Assembly: GCA_036897095.1 (NCBI GenBank)
Contig: JAYMSP010000190.1
Span: 1-64,000, forward strand
Length of the DNA: 64,000 bases
Reading direction: 5' to 3'
Origin: Plantago elongata
Taxonomy: Eukaryota > Streptophyta > Magnoliopsida > Lamiales > Plantaginaceae
The stretch's first letter is position 1. Each line of letters starts with the position of its first letter. The notes under the pieces were generated by a model. The model saw nothing but the letters and a program-made list of their open reading frames with translations, did not search any database and had not been told where the DNA came from. Shown one piece after another: positions 34,560 through 46,700 of this stretch. Made by a program: the position numbers and the translations under genes.

Positions 34560-37500
34560 TCACGGTAGTTCTAGCCCTGTAAACATCACCACAAGTTTGT
34601 ATCATGCACGTGTTATTTACTTCAAGTGGCCTGAGCCAATGAATGTCCACAAACTACTTGATAAGAGACAAATGATTGCAAGATGGACTTACCTAGCTCA
34701 TCGAAAGAAATACTCTGTGTACTCTCCCCTGACTTTATAACCCGGACTTGCCCTGCAAGAATAGCACATTAACCACAAGCAGATCCATAAGAAATGGAGA
34801 CATTTTGCTACACAGCATGATGATGCTAAGAAATAATAACTGTAGAACATCAGACCATTGTATCAAAGTCAACATATCCAGCAAGAAAGAAATAGGATAG
34901 AAAGATGAAAGGACAAGATAATGAAGATAGGCATCGAATATTTCCTTTTCAACAAATTCATTCCTCTGATAACAGAAAATAAATAGCCTCACAGACACAT
35001 AAAACAGGAGGATTGAAAAGGGTCTTGAATGTTGGATTTCACAGTTTAACCCTCAATCTCTTTCTTCTAAGCCATGAACTTTTTGGCCTGAAGTAATAGA
35101 GGTTAGTAGCCCAGATTAGAGCTTTTGCTTTTCTAATATTCTATTGTTACAACTTGTCGAGAGGAAAACATACATGTTAAAGCTGCATAACCCAAAAAGC
35201 ATCGACGTCGAACTATAATTCGTATTTTCATTGCATATAATATTTTCAGTATCGGTGTATGGCCTTGAAATAGAGGGAGCCCCTTGCAGAAGTCCGATAT
35301 TGAGTTCAGAAATGACTCAGTATATCACTTCAGAATTCTTTAGCCTCCCAAAATTTGTCTACTCTCCTGGTTGGTCAAGAAGCTCATAAAACATGTTGGA
35401 CACTGAGAATAATATTTGGGATTTGGCATTAGGTACTTTAGCAAGTGCAAAATTCCTTCTCAATGAACTTCCTCACGTTACATTTCTTGTTTGGACTATC
35501 GAAGCATAGGGAGGTTTCACTAGGATGGAAATGGTTCTGCATATGATGCTCTAGTTCCACACACTGCAGCCCGTGTATTAATTTTGACTAATCGTGCAAC
35601 ATAACTCTGACAAACATACTAATTGTTATGCTTACGGGAAAGCAAAGGGTATTTGACTGTGTATAGACCAGACTTTATATATTGTGGCATGCTTAGCTAT
35701 CAATGAGTGATAGCAAGCACAAAGGATGGGCATACTATCATGTTAGCAAGCTGGTTGAACAGCTTTTCAGTATTTTGGAAGCAAGAAGACCTTCTGACAA
35801 ACAAAACGGATATGAAGACGGCCTCCTTCAAAGAACTTTGCAGATGGACTCTTAATTCTAATGGAAAATCTGGAAAAGATATAAAGCTTGTGCTAGTAAT
35901 TTATGCAAGTAATCTTGGCAAACTTTTATCCTCATGGGTTCCTAAACTCCCATGAATGTACTTTTCGTTTTGTTTGAATAAATGTCAGATTATCTAAAAA
36001 AACTCAGTTGAGGGTATGCCATCACAAACTGACAGATACTTTGACGTTGATTGCAAAATAGATAGGCATACATTTTGCAAAATAGCAGGGCTTATATAAG
36101 TTGGTTTACAAGTTACAGCAAATCTTATACTTATGAAAGAAACAGTTAGCAGGATAAAAATCCATTTCGTAAAGGTCATGGACTTGAGCATTCCAAATCT
36201 GTGAACTGGACATGAAGGAAAAAGTAAACATAGAATTAAAGTAAGAACTCTTGAGTCTTTATCTCATTACAAGTTACTACTTCTCATAGCGCAATTGCAA
36301 GTACCCACCAATAGCTTGGATGTTAAATTTAGCTATCACAAATTTGAAGCAGCTTAACAACGGGAATACATTCACTTGAAACTAGTCATTAAGAAATCAA
36401 ATGACATTTTAAGAAGAGTTAACATGACATGGGAAAAAGTCGAGTAATATAAAGATTAAAGAACAAGTATGAGAACAGGAGTTGAACTACACATACCATC
36501 ATGCCTCACACAAATTTCTGCCATGCTTTTTACTGTACCATTAATGGCATCATTGTAGACTCTTGTCTCGATATCACCCTCAACATAAACAGAAGAGCTG
36601 GAAACAAAAAGCATCCATTAGACTAAACCATAACACGAAGAATCTAACTAAACTACAACTATATCAACCTACTTCCTGACAATCTGTTGCACTGCGTAAG
36701 CCCCAAGCTTAGGGTTATGCACAGCAATACGATGCCACTGAGCTGGCTTCGGCGAGTCACTGGAAGGCACAATTCTTTGATCATACATGCCCCCAGTTCC
36801 CACTCTGAACACGGTCACACTTTTACCATTCCTCAAAATCTTCTGCACTGGGGCTTGGTCAACTTTTCCACATATAATGGCCTGCCAGAAAAAAGAGTGT
36901 AAGCAAATGTCCCAATGCATTAGCAACTAACTGAAGCAAATCGTACGAATCAGACTACAGCCGAGCCAAAATAATAACTTGTATGGGCAAACATGGCCAT
37001 TTAAGGTAAGTGATACGCCAAACTAGAATAAAAACACTAAAAAACTGAAATTTGGATTAAGTCAATCTCATTTCATACCCGGTGGACACCACGAAAGTTC
37101 CAGCCTTTTCTGGGATCAACAGTCTGCAACGTCATTGGCGGCCTTTCTTGATGGAAACTAGTATTATCCTCAATACCAATCTTCTCATCAGAACCACCAG
37201 CTGCTGCATAGTTGTCAATACCAATCTTCTCATCAAAACCACCACCTGCTGCATCGTTGTCAATACCAATATTCTCATCGGAACCACCAGCTGCTGCATA
37301 GTTGTCATTGTCATTGTCCTTGACATTACCACTGTCTGATTCTGACCCAGTTGAGAAGAAAGCCCTGGAGCTCTCTTGCAAACCTATAACTGCAAAATAA
37401 ACCCGTAATTAGAGTACAAGGAAGTGTGGCTGAAAGAGTATAGCAGACCAACTGTTTGATAAATTCCTCAGAGAAGCAAACTGAAAATGGAGAACGTTAT

Positions 37501-37598
37501 TACGTGAGGATAACGAGGCTTTTACCCAGAGAAGATGAAGGCGATCTGGCCGGAGAAATGCGGAGCAGATTGAACAGTTTTGGGGCGATCGATTGCAT
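34560..37598 (-). CDS. SSB1: Mitochondrial single-stranded DNA-binding protein (6 exons, 256 aa)
   Basis: Exons in transcript order: 37526-37598, 37079-37389, 36673-36881, 36497-36597, 34693-34752, 34560-34576, totalling 771 nt. Residues 1-40 are Arg/Ser-rich (MQSIAPKLFNLLRISPARSP) and look like a mitochondrial targeting sequence. An acidic linker holds a 15-residue unit repeated three times. The bacterial-type SSB OB-fold covers about residues 120-225, with GVHRAIICGKVDQAPVQKIL, PAQWHRIAVHNPKLGAYAVQ and SSVYVEGDIETRVYND blocks. The tail SFDEL is shared with Arabidopsis At4g11060. The protein should coat single-stranded mitochondrial DNA during replication and repair. It is about 55 residues longer than I recall for the Arabidopsis protein, largely because of the repeat linker. 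Intron 4 (34753-36496) is 1.7 kb and holds no recognisable gene. The short last exon encodes only GLELP and a stop. Confidence 0.92.
37171..37305 (-). repeat. Three 45-bp tandem repeats inside the SSB coding region
   Basis: Units start at 37171, 37216 and 37261, each beginning CAATACCAAT on the plus strand. Each encodes a 15-residue unit of the type DNYAAAGGSDEKIGI. Because 45 is divisible by three the frame is kept. The units differ by a few substitutions. Confidence 0.9.
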
Positions 37599-37821
37599 TG
37601 TTTCAAGTTGAATTGTTGGTGTAAGGTGAGACTGAAGAGTAGAAACGAAGTACAATTATTTTGATGGTGCTAGCTAACCTAGGGTTTTACAGGGGCTTTA
37701 GAATGGATACTCCAGTTACATTCACGGGCCTGCCGGGTGGGTAAATTGTGAGGAGGAGTAGCTGCCCCGTTGTAATAGCCGGAACTTGAGGTTGAACCGG
37801 CTTTTACCTTTTTTAGGCTGG

Positions 37822-38110
37822 TTTTGTATCCTACAACTATTTTAGCATAGAATTGTAATTGAACTCATTCGAATATTGAAGAATTAATGAATAGTGATTA
37901 AATTATAGTTGAATTGTTATAATTAGTGTTTGGTATATAATTGTAATTGTAAATCGTGTTGTAGGTTGAAAATTGAGTGAAAATCAAATTGTAATTAAAT
38001 TTATTGAGAATTGAGTTGTAATTGAATTCTATAAAATTAAAATAAATACGCAATTCAAATTGTATAACATACACAAATCAGATTCATTTCAATTGTAATT
38101 GAATTGTAAT
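37822..38110. mobile_element. AT-rich MITE related to 26500-26735
   Basis: The block shares an inverted core with 26500-26735 (AATAGTGATTAAATTATAG, TTGGTATATAATTGTAATT). It also has repeated TTGTAATTGAATT words. It lies just upstream of the SSB 5' end. Its limits are approximate. Confidence 0.5.
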
Positions 38111-38268
38111 TCTAAATTAGATTGTCACAAAATTTTTACACATGTTTGTTGACGCCGTCACTAGACAAGACTTATTCAACCTTTGGAGGACTCATTTCTA
38201 CAAATATAGAGTAATAGTCTAAAATTTATCCTGTGATCATTTAGAAGTGACCTTTGTAAATTCTCATA

Positions 38269-38535
38269 CTTCCTCCGTCCCATACTTCCTCCGTCTCATC
38301 AAACTTCATACATTAAGATTGACGCATAGTTTTATGCAAAAAGTTAAAGTAATAAATAAAAATAAAGAATGTGGGGAAAAGTGTACTTTTAGTAGCAAAA
38401 TGTGTAATTTTTATGTAAATTTTAAATTGTTTATTATTTATTAGTGGTGATGTAACTTCAGTTTTTAGTAATGTATGAAATTTAATGGGACGGTTAGAAA
38501 TGGTAAATGTATAAAGTTTGCTGGGACGAAGGGAG
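38269..38535. mobile_element. Stowaway MITE with a duplicated left end
   Basis: The right end GGGACGAAGGGAG is followed by TA. The left side carries the end sequence twice, CTTCCTCCGTCCCATA at 38269 and CTTCCTCCGTCTCAT at 38285, each preceded by TA. A 16-base tandem slip, or insertion of one Stowaway next to a remnant of another, would explain this. There is no coding capacity. Confidence 0.75.
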
Positions 38536-38628
38536 TATCTTATTTGTTTACATGCTCGAGTAATATAGCTTCATGAATACTTGGCCAAGTTCGTTGATAA
38601 GGCACGAGTGTCACAATGGTATAACTAA

Positions 38629-38850
38629 GACTCAGTTTTCTTCGTCTAAACATAACAGATTTTATTGAAATGTATTGTAGTATCAAACAACTAAGTTTGT
38701 GTTAACTTCAACTGAAATTTATAAAACTAAACTGAATTGGACTAGACTAAATTGAAGTAAATCAAATTGAAGTAAAATATAGATTATAACTAAGTCGAGT
38801 TGAACTGAACTAGACTGGACTGAAGTGATTTTCAGTCGAAGAGGACACAA
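38629..38850. repeat. CAGTTCAGTT-rich repeat, inverted copy
   Basis: The complement of this block shares the TATAATTTATACATT-like core, CCAGTTCAG steps and the GACTGAAAAT end with the copy at 12553-12700. No target duplication is evident. Confidence 0.45.
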
Positions 38851-38907
38851 TCTAAGCATAATTAATAAACCATCTCAAACTCCTAAAGAAAAGAAAAGAA
38901 AAATTAA

Positions 38908-39004
38908 GGGGTTGTTTGTTATACAATTTAAATGGGCAAAATTCATTTTAAAACAGGCCATTTGAATTGGATTTTGCCCATTTAAATTTTATAACAAACG
39001 GCCC
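38908..39004. mobile_element. 97-bp foldback MITE with TAA target duplication
   Basis: The left arm GGGGTTGTTTGTTATAC and the complement of the right arm GGGCCGTTTGTTATAAA begin inverted repeats of about 40 bases, continuing through ATTTAAATGGGCAAAAT in both. TAA lies directly outside each end (38905-38907 and 39005-39007). The whole element can fold into one hairpin. The ends and the TAA fit a PIF/Harbinger-type MITE. Confidence 0.85.
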
Positions 39005-39007
39005 TAA

Positions 39008-39622
39008 ATAAAATTGGATATAATGAAACTGAAGTGAAATGAATAAGTTTTCTGATAAAGAAAATATGGCCTAAGAACCACCTCATAGATTTTGTAGCTC
39101 TAAACTCCGATTGATCCGCCTTATGTAATCTTTGGGCTATTGGTTCAATTTCTCGCAATACAAAGGTCTGCTTATTAGTTCAGTATTCATGTATGGATCA
39201 TGGATGCACTACAAACCATATGGTTAAAGCTCGAATGTCTCATACACGGAAGGATTTGGAGTAAGTTTGAATGCGTAGTAATCAATATCCATTTGTCTTG
39301 TACAAAAAAAAAAAAAAACTGTCTTAACCCTAGCTTTGATCAAGCGATGATATAGGGGAACAATCAAAAGTTTCTTTAACAAATTCACTAAAAAAAGGCC
39401 TAGTAAGAAACGACTGTTTCAAGTTTCAATAGCCACTTTCCCCATAATTCTACCAAACTCTTAACTGATTCTTCCACATCTTTTTCAAACCAACTAAAAG
39501 ATGATGGTATTATATCTCAAACTCCACATACCATTTCCTAAACCTCCAACTCAAACGGCATTTTTTCTCAAGAAGATAATCACTTTCTCCAGATACAGGA
39601 AAAGGGCAACAGATTTCTCATC
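39008..39622. other. Upstream region of the 246-aa gene
   Basis: Contains an A-run at 39305-39319. The 5' leader of the following gene probably lies in the last 100-200 bases. No TATA box is convincing. Confidence 0.4.
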
Positions 39623-40363
39623 ATGCCCATAAAAGATTACAAGCTCATGAACGATGCCGCTCGATTCTTCGACACGAGCACCCTGTTGCTGCAACAAAAT
39701 GGAGACCAGATCAGCACCAACCAAAGCAATGCAGATGCTAAGAGGAGTAAATTAGGGCTAAAGAAGAAACTAAGAATCCATATGCCAAAGGCAATAAGCG
39801 ACATTCTCTCGAGCGCTTGTGGCAGTAGGGCTAATCTACAGGAAGTGCGCGCGTATACCAGTCCGGAACCGAAGGAAAACATCGAAGACATTCTTCAACG
39901 GCTTGAGATTTCATCAACTAAGTCTTACTGGAGAAGTAGTGAGACTCAAGTAGCTAAAGTCGATGCAGGGGAGGTGAAAAAGGCCATTGATGTCGAAAAC
40001 ATCAACAAATTGGCCTTTCCTAGAACCTTGAGGAAGAGGAGTGGTTTTAGCATGATCAAGAAATGGAAAATCAAGAAAGGAGACTACTACAGGGCTCTTA
40101 AGTGGAGGACTAATAGGGCCAGGGATGTGATGAGGAGACTAAGGGAATCGAAGGACGTGCAAAAGGAGGATAAGAAAGAATTGGAACCATGGAAGGAGAT
40201 GATAGCAGCTAAGGAAGGCGTGCAAAATGAGAAGGGAGGAATGGAACTATGCAAGAAGAGGATACTAATGGGAGACAAATGCAGGCCACTGAATGTATCA
40301 GGAAGGCTCAGCTATGATAAAAATGGGGTTTTCGTACCTGAAGACATTGTTCCTTTGAAGTGA
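39623..40363 (+). CDS. Uncharacterised basic plant protein, 246 aa
   Basis: A single open frame runs from ATG at 39623 to TGA at 40361-40363. The protein is strongly basic and mostly helical-looking. It has an N-terminal YKLMNDAARFFDTS segment, a KRSKLGLKKKLRIHMPKA patch near 42-58, and a long Lys/Arg/Glu-rich central helix around 140-215. The C-terminus reads DKCRPLNVSGRLSYDKNGVF. A C-terminal CRPLNxSGxLxYDxxG box recurs, from memory, in several uncharacterised plant proteins. No signal peptide, membrane segment or catalytic motif is visible. The basic patches could be nuclear localisation signals. The gene appears intronless and lies divergent from the SSB gene. The length of the open frame and the box make it likely real; its function is unknown. 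Confidence 0.75.
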   Translation: MPIKDYKLMNDAARFFDTSTLLLQQNGDQISTNQSNADAKRSKLGLKKKLRIHMPKAISDILSSACGSRANLQEVRAYTSPEPKENIEDILQRLEISSTKSYWRSSETQVAKVDAGEVKKAIDVENINKLAFPRTLRKRSGFSMIKKWKIKKGDYYRALKWRTNRARDVMRRLRESKDVQKEDKKELEPWKEMIAAKEGVQNEKGGMELCKKRILMGDKCRPLNVSGRLSYDKNGVFVPEDIVPLK

Positions 40364-41394
40364 TCAATCTGTTTTCCACATTCCATGCATGTGTAGATGC
40401 TAGCTGTTTAACATTGATCACTTATAAAGCATGTAACAGTGCATTGAGAAACTTATATTCCTGACATACTATAATACAGATTCAAAGTTCCTTTATATTT
40501 TGATTGTTTTTCATTGCTTTGAGATCGTTGAATACAGGCAGAGAATATATCAAAATCGAACCCTGTGAAAAATCTTTCTACAAAGAGTTTACTTGAACGT
40601 GTGATCAAGATTGATGAGGACAAGTATAGCCTATATATACTGTATAGGTGTGTAAACGGCATTGCAGGCATTTTTCACAGGAGCTAAACAGCATTGCAGG
40701 CAGCTATACTCACAGTCAGATGCACTTAATGCTGTGAACTAAATAGTTTAGTAGCCTGCTCTAAATCACACAACTCAAATGATCTTGGATGATTAACATC
40801 ATTGTATTACATTTTCAAATGTGACAAGAGAAGCTTCCATTTCCTTAAAAGAGGACCTCTGAACCTCTAAGCTAAAACCTAAACGAGCAAGCAATGAAGT
40901 ATCACAGCATCAGTTAGCATGTAATTCAAAGATTAACATCAGACTTTTTGGCTGTGCCAGTGCAAAACTAAGGCTACCACATGTGTAACAATTCGCGAAA
41001 GGAGATGTGATACTAAAAAGGTCCAATAAATATAGGAAGATAGAACAACCGCCCTCGGTGTAAAACACTAGTATTTGGTAAAACACACCATCACTATCAG
41101 TATAATACTTGCCACAAAGATTAAACACTTCATCAGCTGATATTTTGCAACATAAGTATCTATTATAAGTCAGTTGCTATAGAATAAATTACCAAACATC
41201 TACTAATGTTATGAAGCACTGCACAAGTGAAAGTATTAATTCATCAAAATCGAAGCAGAGTCTGTTACCATAGAGCATGGACAAGACCTAATGGCTATCT
41301 GCCATTGCCTTTCTTCCTTGTCCGACTTACAAAGTGGCTTCCTCCATACAAAATTATCCCTCCACAGATTTCCAGTACAGGAACTGCTTTGTCA
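40364..41394. other. Convergent intergenic region
   Basis: This stretch holds the 3' ends of the plus-strand 246-aa gene and the minus-strand MYND gene. No other gene or repeat is seen. Confidence 0.5.
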
Positions 41395-42486
41395 TCAACA
41401 GTATAATCCGAAGAGAAAGCAATTCGAAAAGCAAGGAAGAAGCAAAACACTTTCTTCCACACGAAGAGGCTGCCTAAACGGATTAACCTGAACTTGAACA
41501 CTCAAATCACATCCAGTCACAGATTTCACACAACAAGCTGCCAGATGACAAGCCTCCTCACAAAAATCAGAAAACACCGCCGGAACCTCAATCTCCTTAA
41601 TCAGTTCAAGAGTTGGCAACCAGCTCGTGTACGCTGCTAAACCAGCATTCGGAGCTACAACCACATCAGGAATTGAATCCTTTCCTAATTTTCCATAACA
41701 CTCATGATAACAACCAGAATGAAACCTCAATGTCACACTCCCACTCACCCCCTCAACAGGACATTTACACTCACAATCCACTTCACTACACCGCGCATAC
41801 GTAACCAAATCAACAACCTCACCATCCCTCTCCCGCGGAACAGCCGGTCCAACTAAGTCCACATAAACTCGAACTCCAGGAAACAACGCAAGCAACTCTC
41901 CGAAAACTTCTAACTGCAGAAGCTCCTTTTCGGGACCTAGGTAATGTATACACAACTCACTCCCAATCTCATCGACATTTGCAAGCTCAAGAGCTCTATA
42001 CACAGTAAGCGGCCAATGAAGAACCAAAGCAATAGGTGAATGGAACGGAATACACCTCCACTCATAATACTCCTTCCAGCTACTCAAACCTTTCGGAACC
42101 GGAGAAGAAGGTCCTTTACAAGGACACATCTCAGTCGAGAGATTCCAACCGGTAATCAAACTCGAATCGTGTGTACTAAAGTCCGATTTCCAGCAACTAC
42201 ATTCGCAATTCCACATTCCTGTGAGGTGAATTTGATAATTGAGTAAGAATGAACATCGTGAGGTGTGTAATTGAGTGGAATCTGGAGTGGGGAAGGTGAA
42301 AGGAAGGTCGTTTAATGTGTGAGAGGATTTGAATTGGTGAGCTAACCTTTGGCACTCTCGTTTGTGGAGGGGCCAGTGTGAGACTTGGTGAGAGGGAGAA
42401 CAGTAGGCGACGGCTGAGCAGCGGTTGCAGCGTCTGATCGGTAGGCCGGAACACGGCGTACGGCCTCCTTTCCCGGCGCACTCCAT
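41395..42486 (-). CDS. MYND zinc-finger protein, plant ZMYND15-like (363 aa)
   Basis: A single-exon frame begins at the ATG complementary to 42484-42486. A MYND finger spans about residues 3-45, with ligands Cys3, Cys12, Cys20, Cys23, Cys29, His41 and Cys45. The position usually filled by Cys in YCSxxCQ is His33 (YCSPSHQ). A central Cys-rich stretch (CECSCW, CPC) lies near 104-130. The C-terminal half resembles the MSS51-type domain: [40 protein letters not shown], and the family ending [20 protein letters not shown]. Such proteins are annotated as MYND domain-containing protein 15 in plants. The finger suggests protein-protein contacts, but no plant role is established to my knowledge. The gene lies head-to-tail with the downstream-running TOPLESS gene on the same strand, 0.85 kb apart, with no sign of co-transcription. 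Confidence 0.85.
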   Translation of the reverse strand: MECAGKGGRTPCSGLPIRRCNRCSAVAYCSPSHQVSHWPLHKRECQRLAHQFKSSHTLNDLPFTFPTPDSTQLHTSRCSFLLNYQIHLTGMWNCECSCWKSDFSTHDSSLITGWNLSTEMCPCKGPSSPVPKGLSSWKEYYEWRCIPFHSPIALVLHWPLTVYRALELANVDEIGSELCIHYLGPEKELLQLEVFGELLALFPGVRVYVDLVGPAVPRERDGEVVDLVTYARCSEVDCECKCPVEGVSGSVTLRFHSGCYHECYGKLGKDSIPDVVVAPNAGLAAYTSWLPTLELIKEIEVPAVFSDFCEEACHLAACCVKSVTGCDLSVQVQVNPFRQPLRVEESVLLLPCFSNCFLFGLYC

Positions 42487-43332
42487 CAGGCGGTGAGATG
42501 GTTAGGGATGGTGATTAAGGTTTTTATTCTACTCTCATTTCTGGACATGCTGGTCAATATTTTCAATTCGAATCATAAGAGAAGTTGTGTTTGAGATTAC
42601 ATAACTAAATTGCAAAGTATCAATCAACCAACTTCAAGATTACTCTACCCTTGTACTGTATAATCTAGTAACAATTTCATATTTACTCTTTCACTTCCAT
42701 GATGTTCGAGTAGAATTATCCATCGCAAACTATTTCAATATTAGAATTGATGAGACTAAGACACTTAGAATTACTAGTTAGGGCTCTTAACCTATCAACT
42801 ATATGTTTGATCTATAGACAAGGTATATGGTTTGATAAAAATATTGAAATGTCATTTAGATTTAGGAGAAAGTGATTGATAACTTATTAACCGTATTATC
42901 TTTGAATGAGTTACCTTGTTAACCTTCGCTAAACAAACTTTCATGTAATGAAACTATCTTGTTTTAGTCAAACAACGTGACATCGACTTATTCACTGACT
43001 TACAGATCGGATCGCACAAAAAACGCAAGAAGTTGAAAACTAACCATATTTTGTACACCCTGCTAAACATATGCTAGTATAAGGTGTCCAAGTCCTGACC
43101 ATTTACAAACATTTTCGAAACTAAATAGGTGAAAGAAAAAAGATAAATGAATCAAATTTACAAATCTTAATAGTACTACAGTTGGAAAAGGTACACATGA
43201 TATCATAAGTTATACAGCAAGAATACTCTATTTCAACTCCTGATCTCATACAATAGATCAAAAAACCTACACTGCTTTCCCATTCACACGACCAATGGAG
43301 ACATACAAACATCATTATAATTTATAATGTTC
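42487..43332. other. Spacer between the MYND and TOPLESS genes
   Basis: Contains the MYND gene promoter and the TOPLESS 3' untranslated region. AATAAA-like words occur, but none can be assigned firmly. No gene. Confidence 0.5.
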
Positions 43333-43747
43333 CTATCTCTGGACCTGATCTTGACCATGGTTACTAGTAGCAGAAGATGATCCTGGTCTACCGTTTGCTA
43401 CCCCATTATCTGCCGGAGGAGATACTCCCCACTTGCCTTCTGATTCTATGGGCTCTATCACTTTCAAAGATCCATCCGTCAACCCCACCGCAAATTGGTT
43501 TGGTTCTTGTGGGTGTGCTGCCACCGCGACTGGATATGGGGGTTGGCTTCTGTCATCAGTAAGACAAAGTCAGCATATAAATCCACTCTTACTGGTGACA
43601 GTGTATATACATTTATTTCCCCACTTTGCACAGGAACATGTCATCATTACCAACTGAGTTTTAAGAGTTTTTTTTTTTTGGGGGGGGGGTCCAAATTTAG
43701 TGAGACAATCAAATAAAGAGGCTATGATTCATGCATGCAAAACACAC

Positions 43748-43784
<37 letters not shown>

Positions 43785-46700
43785 GAAAAACAATGCACAC
43801 AAAATCTAGTAAAGTACACAGCTGTTGCAGATAAAAGTATGAGATGATGAAAATGAAAGGGAAAAGAAATGTATAAGCATGTTGAGATTAGAAAACTAGA
43901 CTACTAGGAAAGAAAGCAAGTGTTCTCACCCATTTAGTACTGACTGGGACAAATAAGCATTAGGGGCAACTCGGCATCTTAATCTAAGAGTATCGGCATC
44001 AAATACTCCAATATTTCCGTCGCAGAATGTTGCGAAGACTAATTGACTGTTGCATGAGTATGTTGCACATGATATTGGTGCAGCAATGCCATTGCTATCT
44101 TGTGGGACCCACTACAAAAGAAAGAAAATCACAAGACATTTTTTTCACTTTCATAACTGGCAAAAGATAATAAAGGAATAGGTTAATCAATATTATAGGT
44201 CTATACCTGTCGTATGCGTTCCATCTTAGAGACATCATATATTGCTAACTGGGTCTCATGCGCTACAAGCAAGCGAACTTGATCTGAATGGAACTGCACT
44301 CGAGTATCACCAGCAGGTGCTTTACCAGCTGGCAGTTGAATCGCAACCGACTTTCTCTTCTCCCATGAGTCAATACTCCAGATACAAAGCTGAAAAGAAA
44401 GTCCACAATATAAGCAGATGCATAACTCCCTGATCTATTTGTACAATTGATGAAAGCCAACAGATATTCTTGTCTGATCCCCACTTTACTTGGGTTTGAT
44501 GTATATCTCACTTTCCCAGAAAATATTGGTTATAACAGTGTGCTACTACCGACTATTCTATTCTATAAGTTAAGTGCTATGCTAAACAGTTGACGTTCTT
44601 CTCATGATACATCAGATATACTGATCTATTGCTAATAAAGGTTTGCAATGTATAGTCATGCTTTTCCACTCACTTCTACTTATTTAACCTCTTGGCCAAC
44701 TTCCATACATGTATTAGCAACATCTAATATTATCAGTAACAATTTGAAGGCTTCTACTGGCTGAACATTATGAATCTTTTCAGGTTACCATTCTTAAGGG
44801 TCAGAAAAGAAGAGGGAAACAATAAATTTTAAAAAAAAATTACAAAAAAAAGAAAGAATAGGAAGCTTACTTGAGCATCAGCACCAGATGAAACCAAAAT
44901 GTTGAGGCTTGTTGAAAATGCTAAACCTGTTATGCGCTTCTGGTGACCTTTCAATTTTGATTTTACCTGTTGAGTTCATGTCCAGCTCGATTAGGATTTA
45001 GTACTGTAACTTAAGGTAGCAAAGTACCCCTTTGCTCAATTCCAGAATACAAGTAAAGATGATCAAAGTAGGGGATAACAGTAGAACATGTAACACCCCA
45101 ACAAAAAAACAACACATAATGAATGAACTTTCACAAACCATACTGAGATATTTAAAAATTTACAGAGGGCCATAGCATGTTGTGAAAGTTCACTACAAAT
45201 CCCGGTTCTCTACATTTCAGAAGCTATTTTTTGCAAATTGAATTAGACAACTCAAGAATGAAGCTCAGATGCTACATTTCGGAGCATATAAGAATATCCA
45301 GTGCAAGTTATAGAAAATACGCAAAGAGTTCTCATGCTCACCCTAAAAAACTTAAAATTCTTACCTCATCTACTCTAACATTGTAGATGTGGATAGTTGA
45401 ATCCTCCATTCCAATTGCAATGATATTGTTATCTTGTGGGTGGAACGCCAAGTAAGTGGAGGCAGGTGGTGGTGGCATAAATGTTGTCATCACCTGTTAC
45501 ATTATAAGATTATAACCCTCAAATATCTCAAGAACCTGTACCAAATTTCAAATTGGGTCAACAATGTTAAATAGCTTACCTTAAAAGTCATCATGTTGAA
45601 CAATGAAACCTTTCCACCAGCGGCAGACATCACATAAGAGTCATTCTTCGACAAAGCAATACATGGGACTGCATCTTCAAGGTTGACACCTAAGGTGTCA
45701 TTATTCATTGCAAGGCCACTGTTTGGTTGCCAGTGTTGAGGAGGGACATTCGCAGTTGCCTTCAGGTATGGACACATTACATTTCATTAATAAATTCATT
45801 AAAAAAATCACATGCCAAGGATGAAACAAAGAAGAAAAGGAAACGTATGAAAACTAAACCTCTTAAAGAAAAAACTTAGAAATAAAAGAAAGGAAAAATT
45901 AGACTAAGCTATACCTTTCCGCTTGGATTTTGCTCATTACGGGTCCATTTCCACAATTTTTGTGTACCGTTTGACCCTAGTGCAAGGACACCCACACCAG
46001 AATTTGTATATAGAAGCCGAGCAACCTAGAAAAGCATCACTGTCAGAAAGATATTCAGAAGGAAGGAAGAATTAGCATGTGCTATTTCACATACCTTGCT
46101 AGAGGCATCAGAGTTATCTGCCATTGTTACCGAGCGGCACTGAGCAGCATCTACGATTTCAGTTAGCTTCCAAGGTTTCACCTTATCATTGGCATCATCC
46201 ATAGTTCTTGGCTTTTCCATGATTCTAGCCATGGAATCGACACCGTTCTAAACAAGAGTAAGAAAATTCTCAAATTTAAATAAAATGACCGATTCTTATA
46301 TAGTGACATATAATTTGATGCTTGATTCAACGGATATGTGTTAAAGGAAAAGATCATGAATCATTAACAAAATATAGCTGTACACCATTTACTTTCCTTA
46401 GATAAAATTGATCCGATCTATGCAATCAAAACTTCCCTAATAAGGCTGATTGAATCTCAGTAACTATAACGTATGTTTTATGTTGTAAATGTAATATTGC
46501 AAGTACTGAAAGGGGAGATGGCATACATGCTAGAATTGACAACTAAACAATTGAATCATGCCAAGAGACCAAGTATATCATGATGCTGTAATATACTGTA
46601 TATGTATATGATTACGGCCAAAAAGAAAACTAAAAAAGTTAAAAGAGTTAAACATACAAGGATGGGAGATGGCCTAACAGGAGAGCTCCTTTCCACTTTG

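Noticed and set aside
35707-35955. Plus-strand frame inside the long SSB intron
   Set aside because: No domain or splice context is recognisable, and an 82-codon frame can arise by chance in a 1.7-kb intron.
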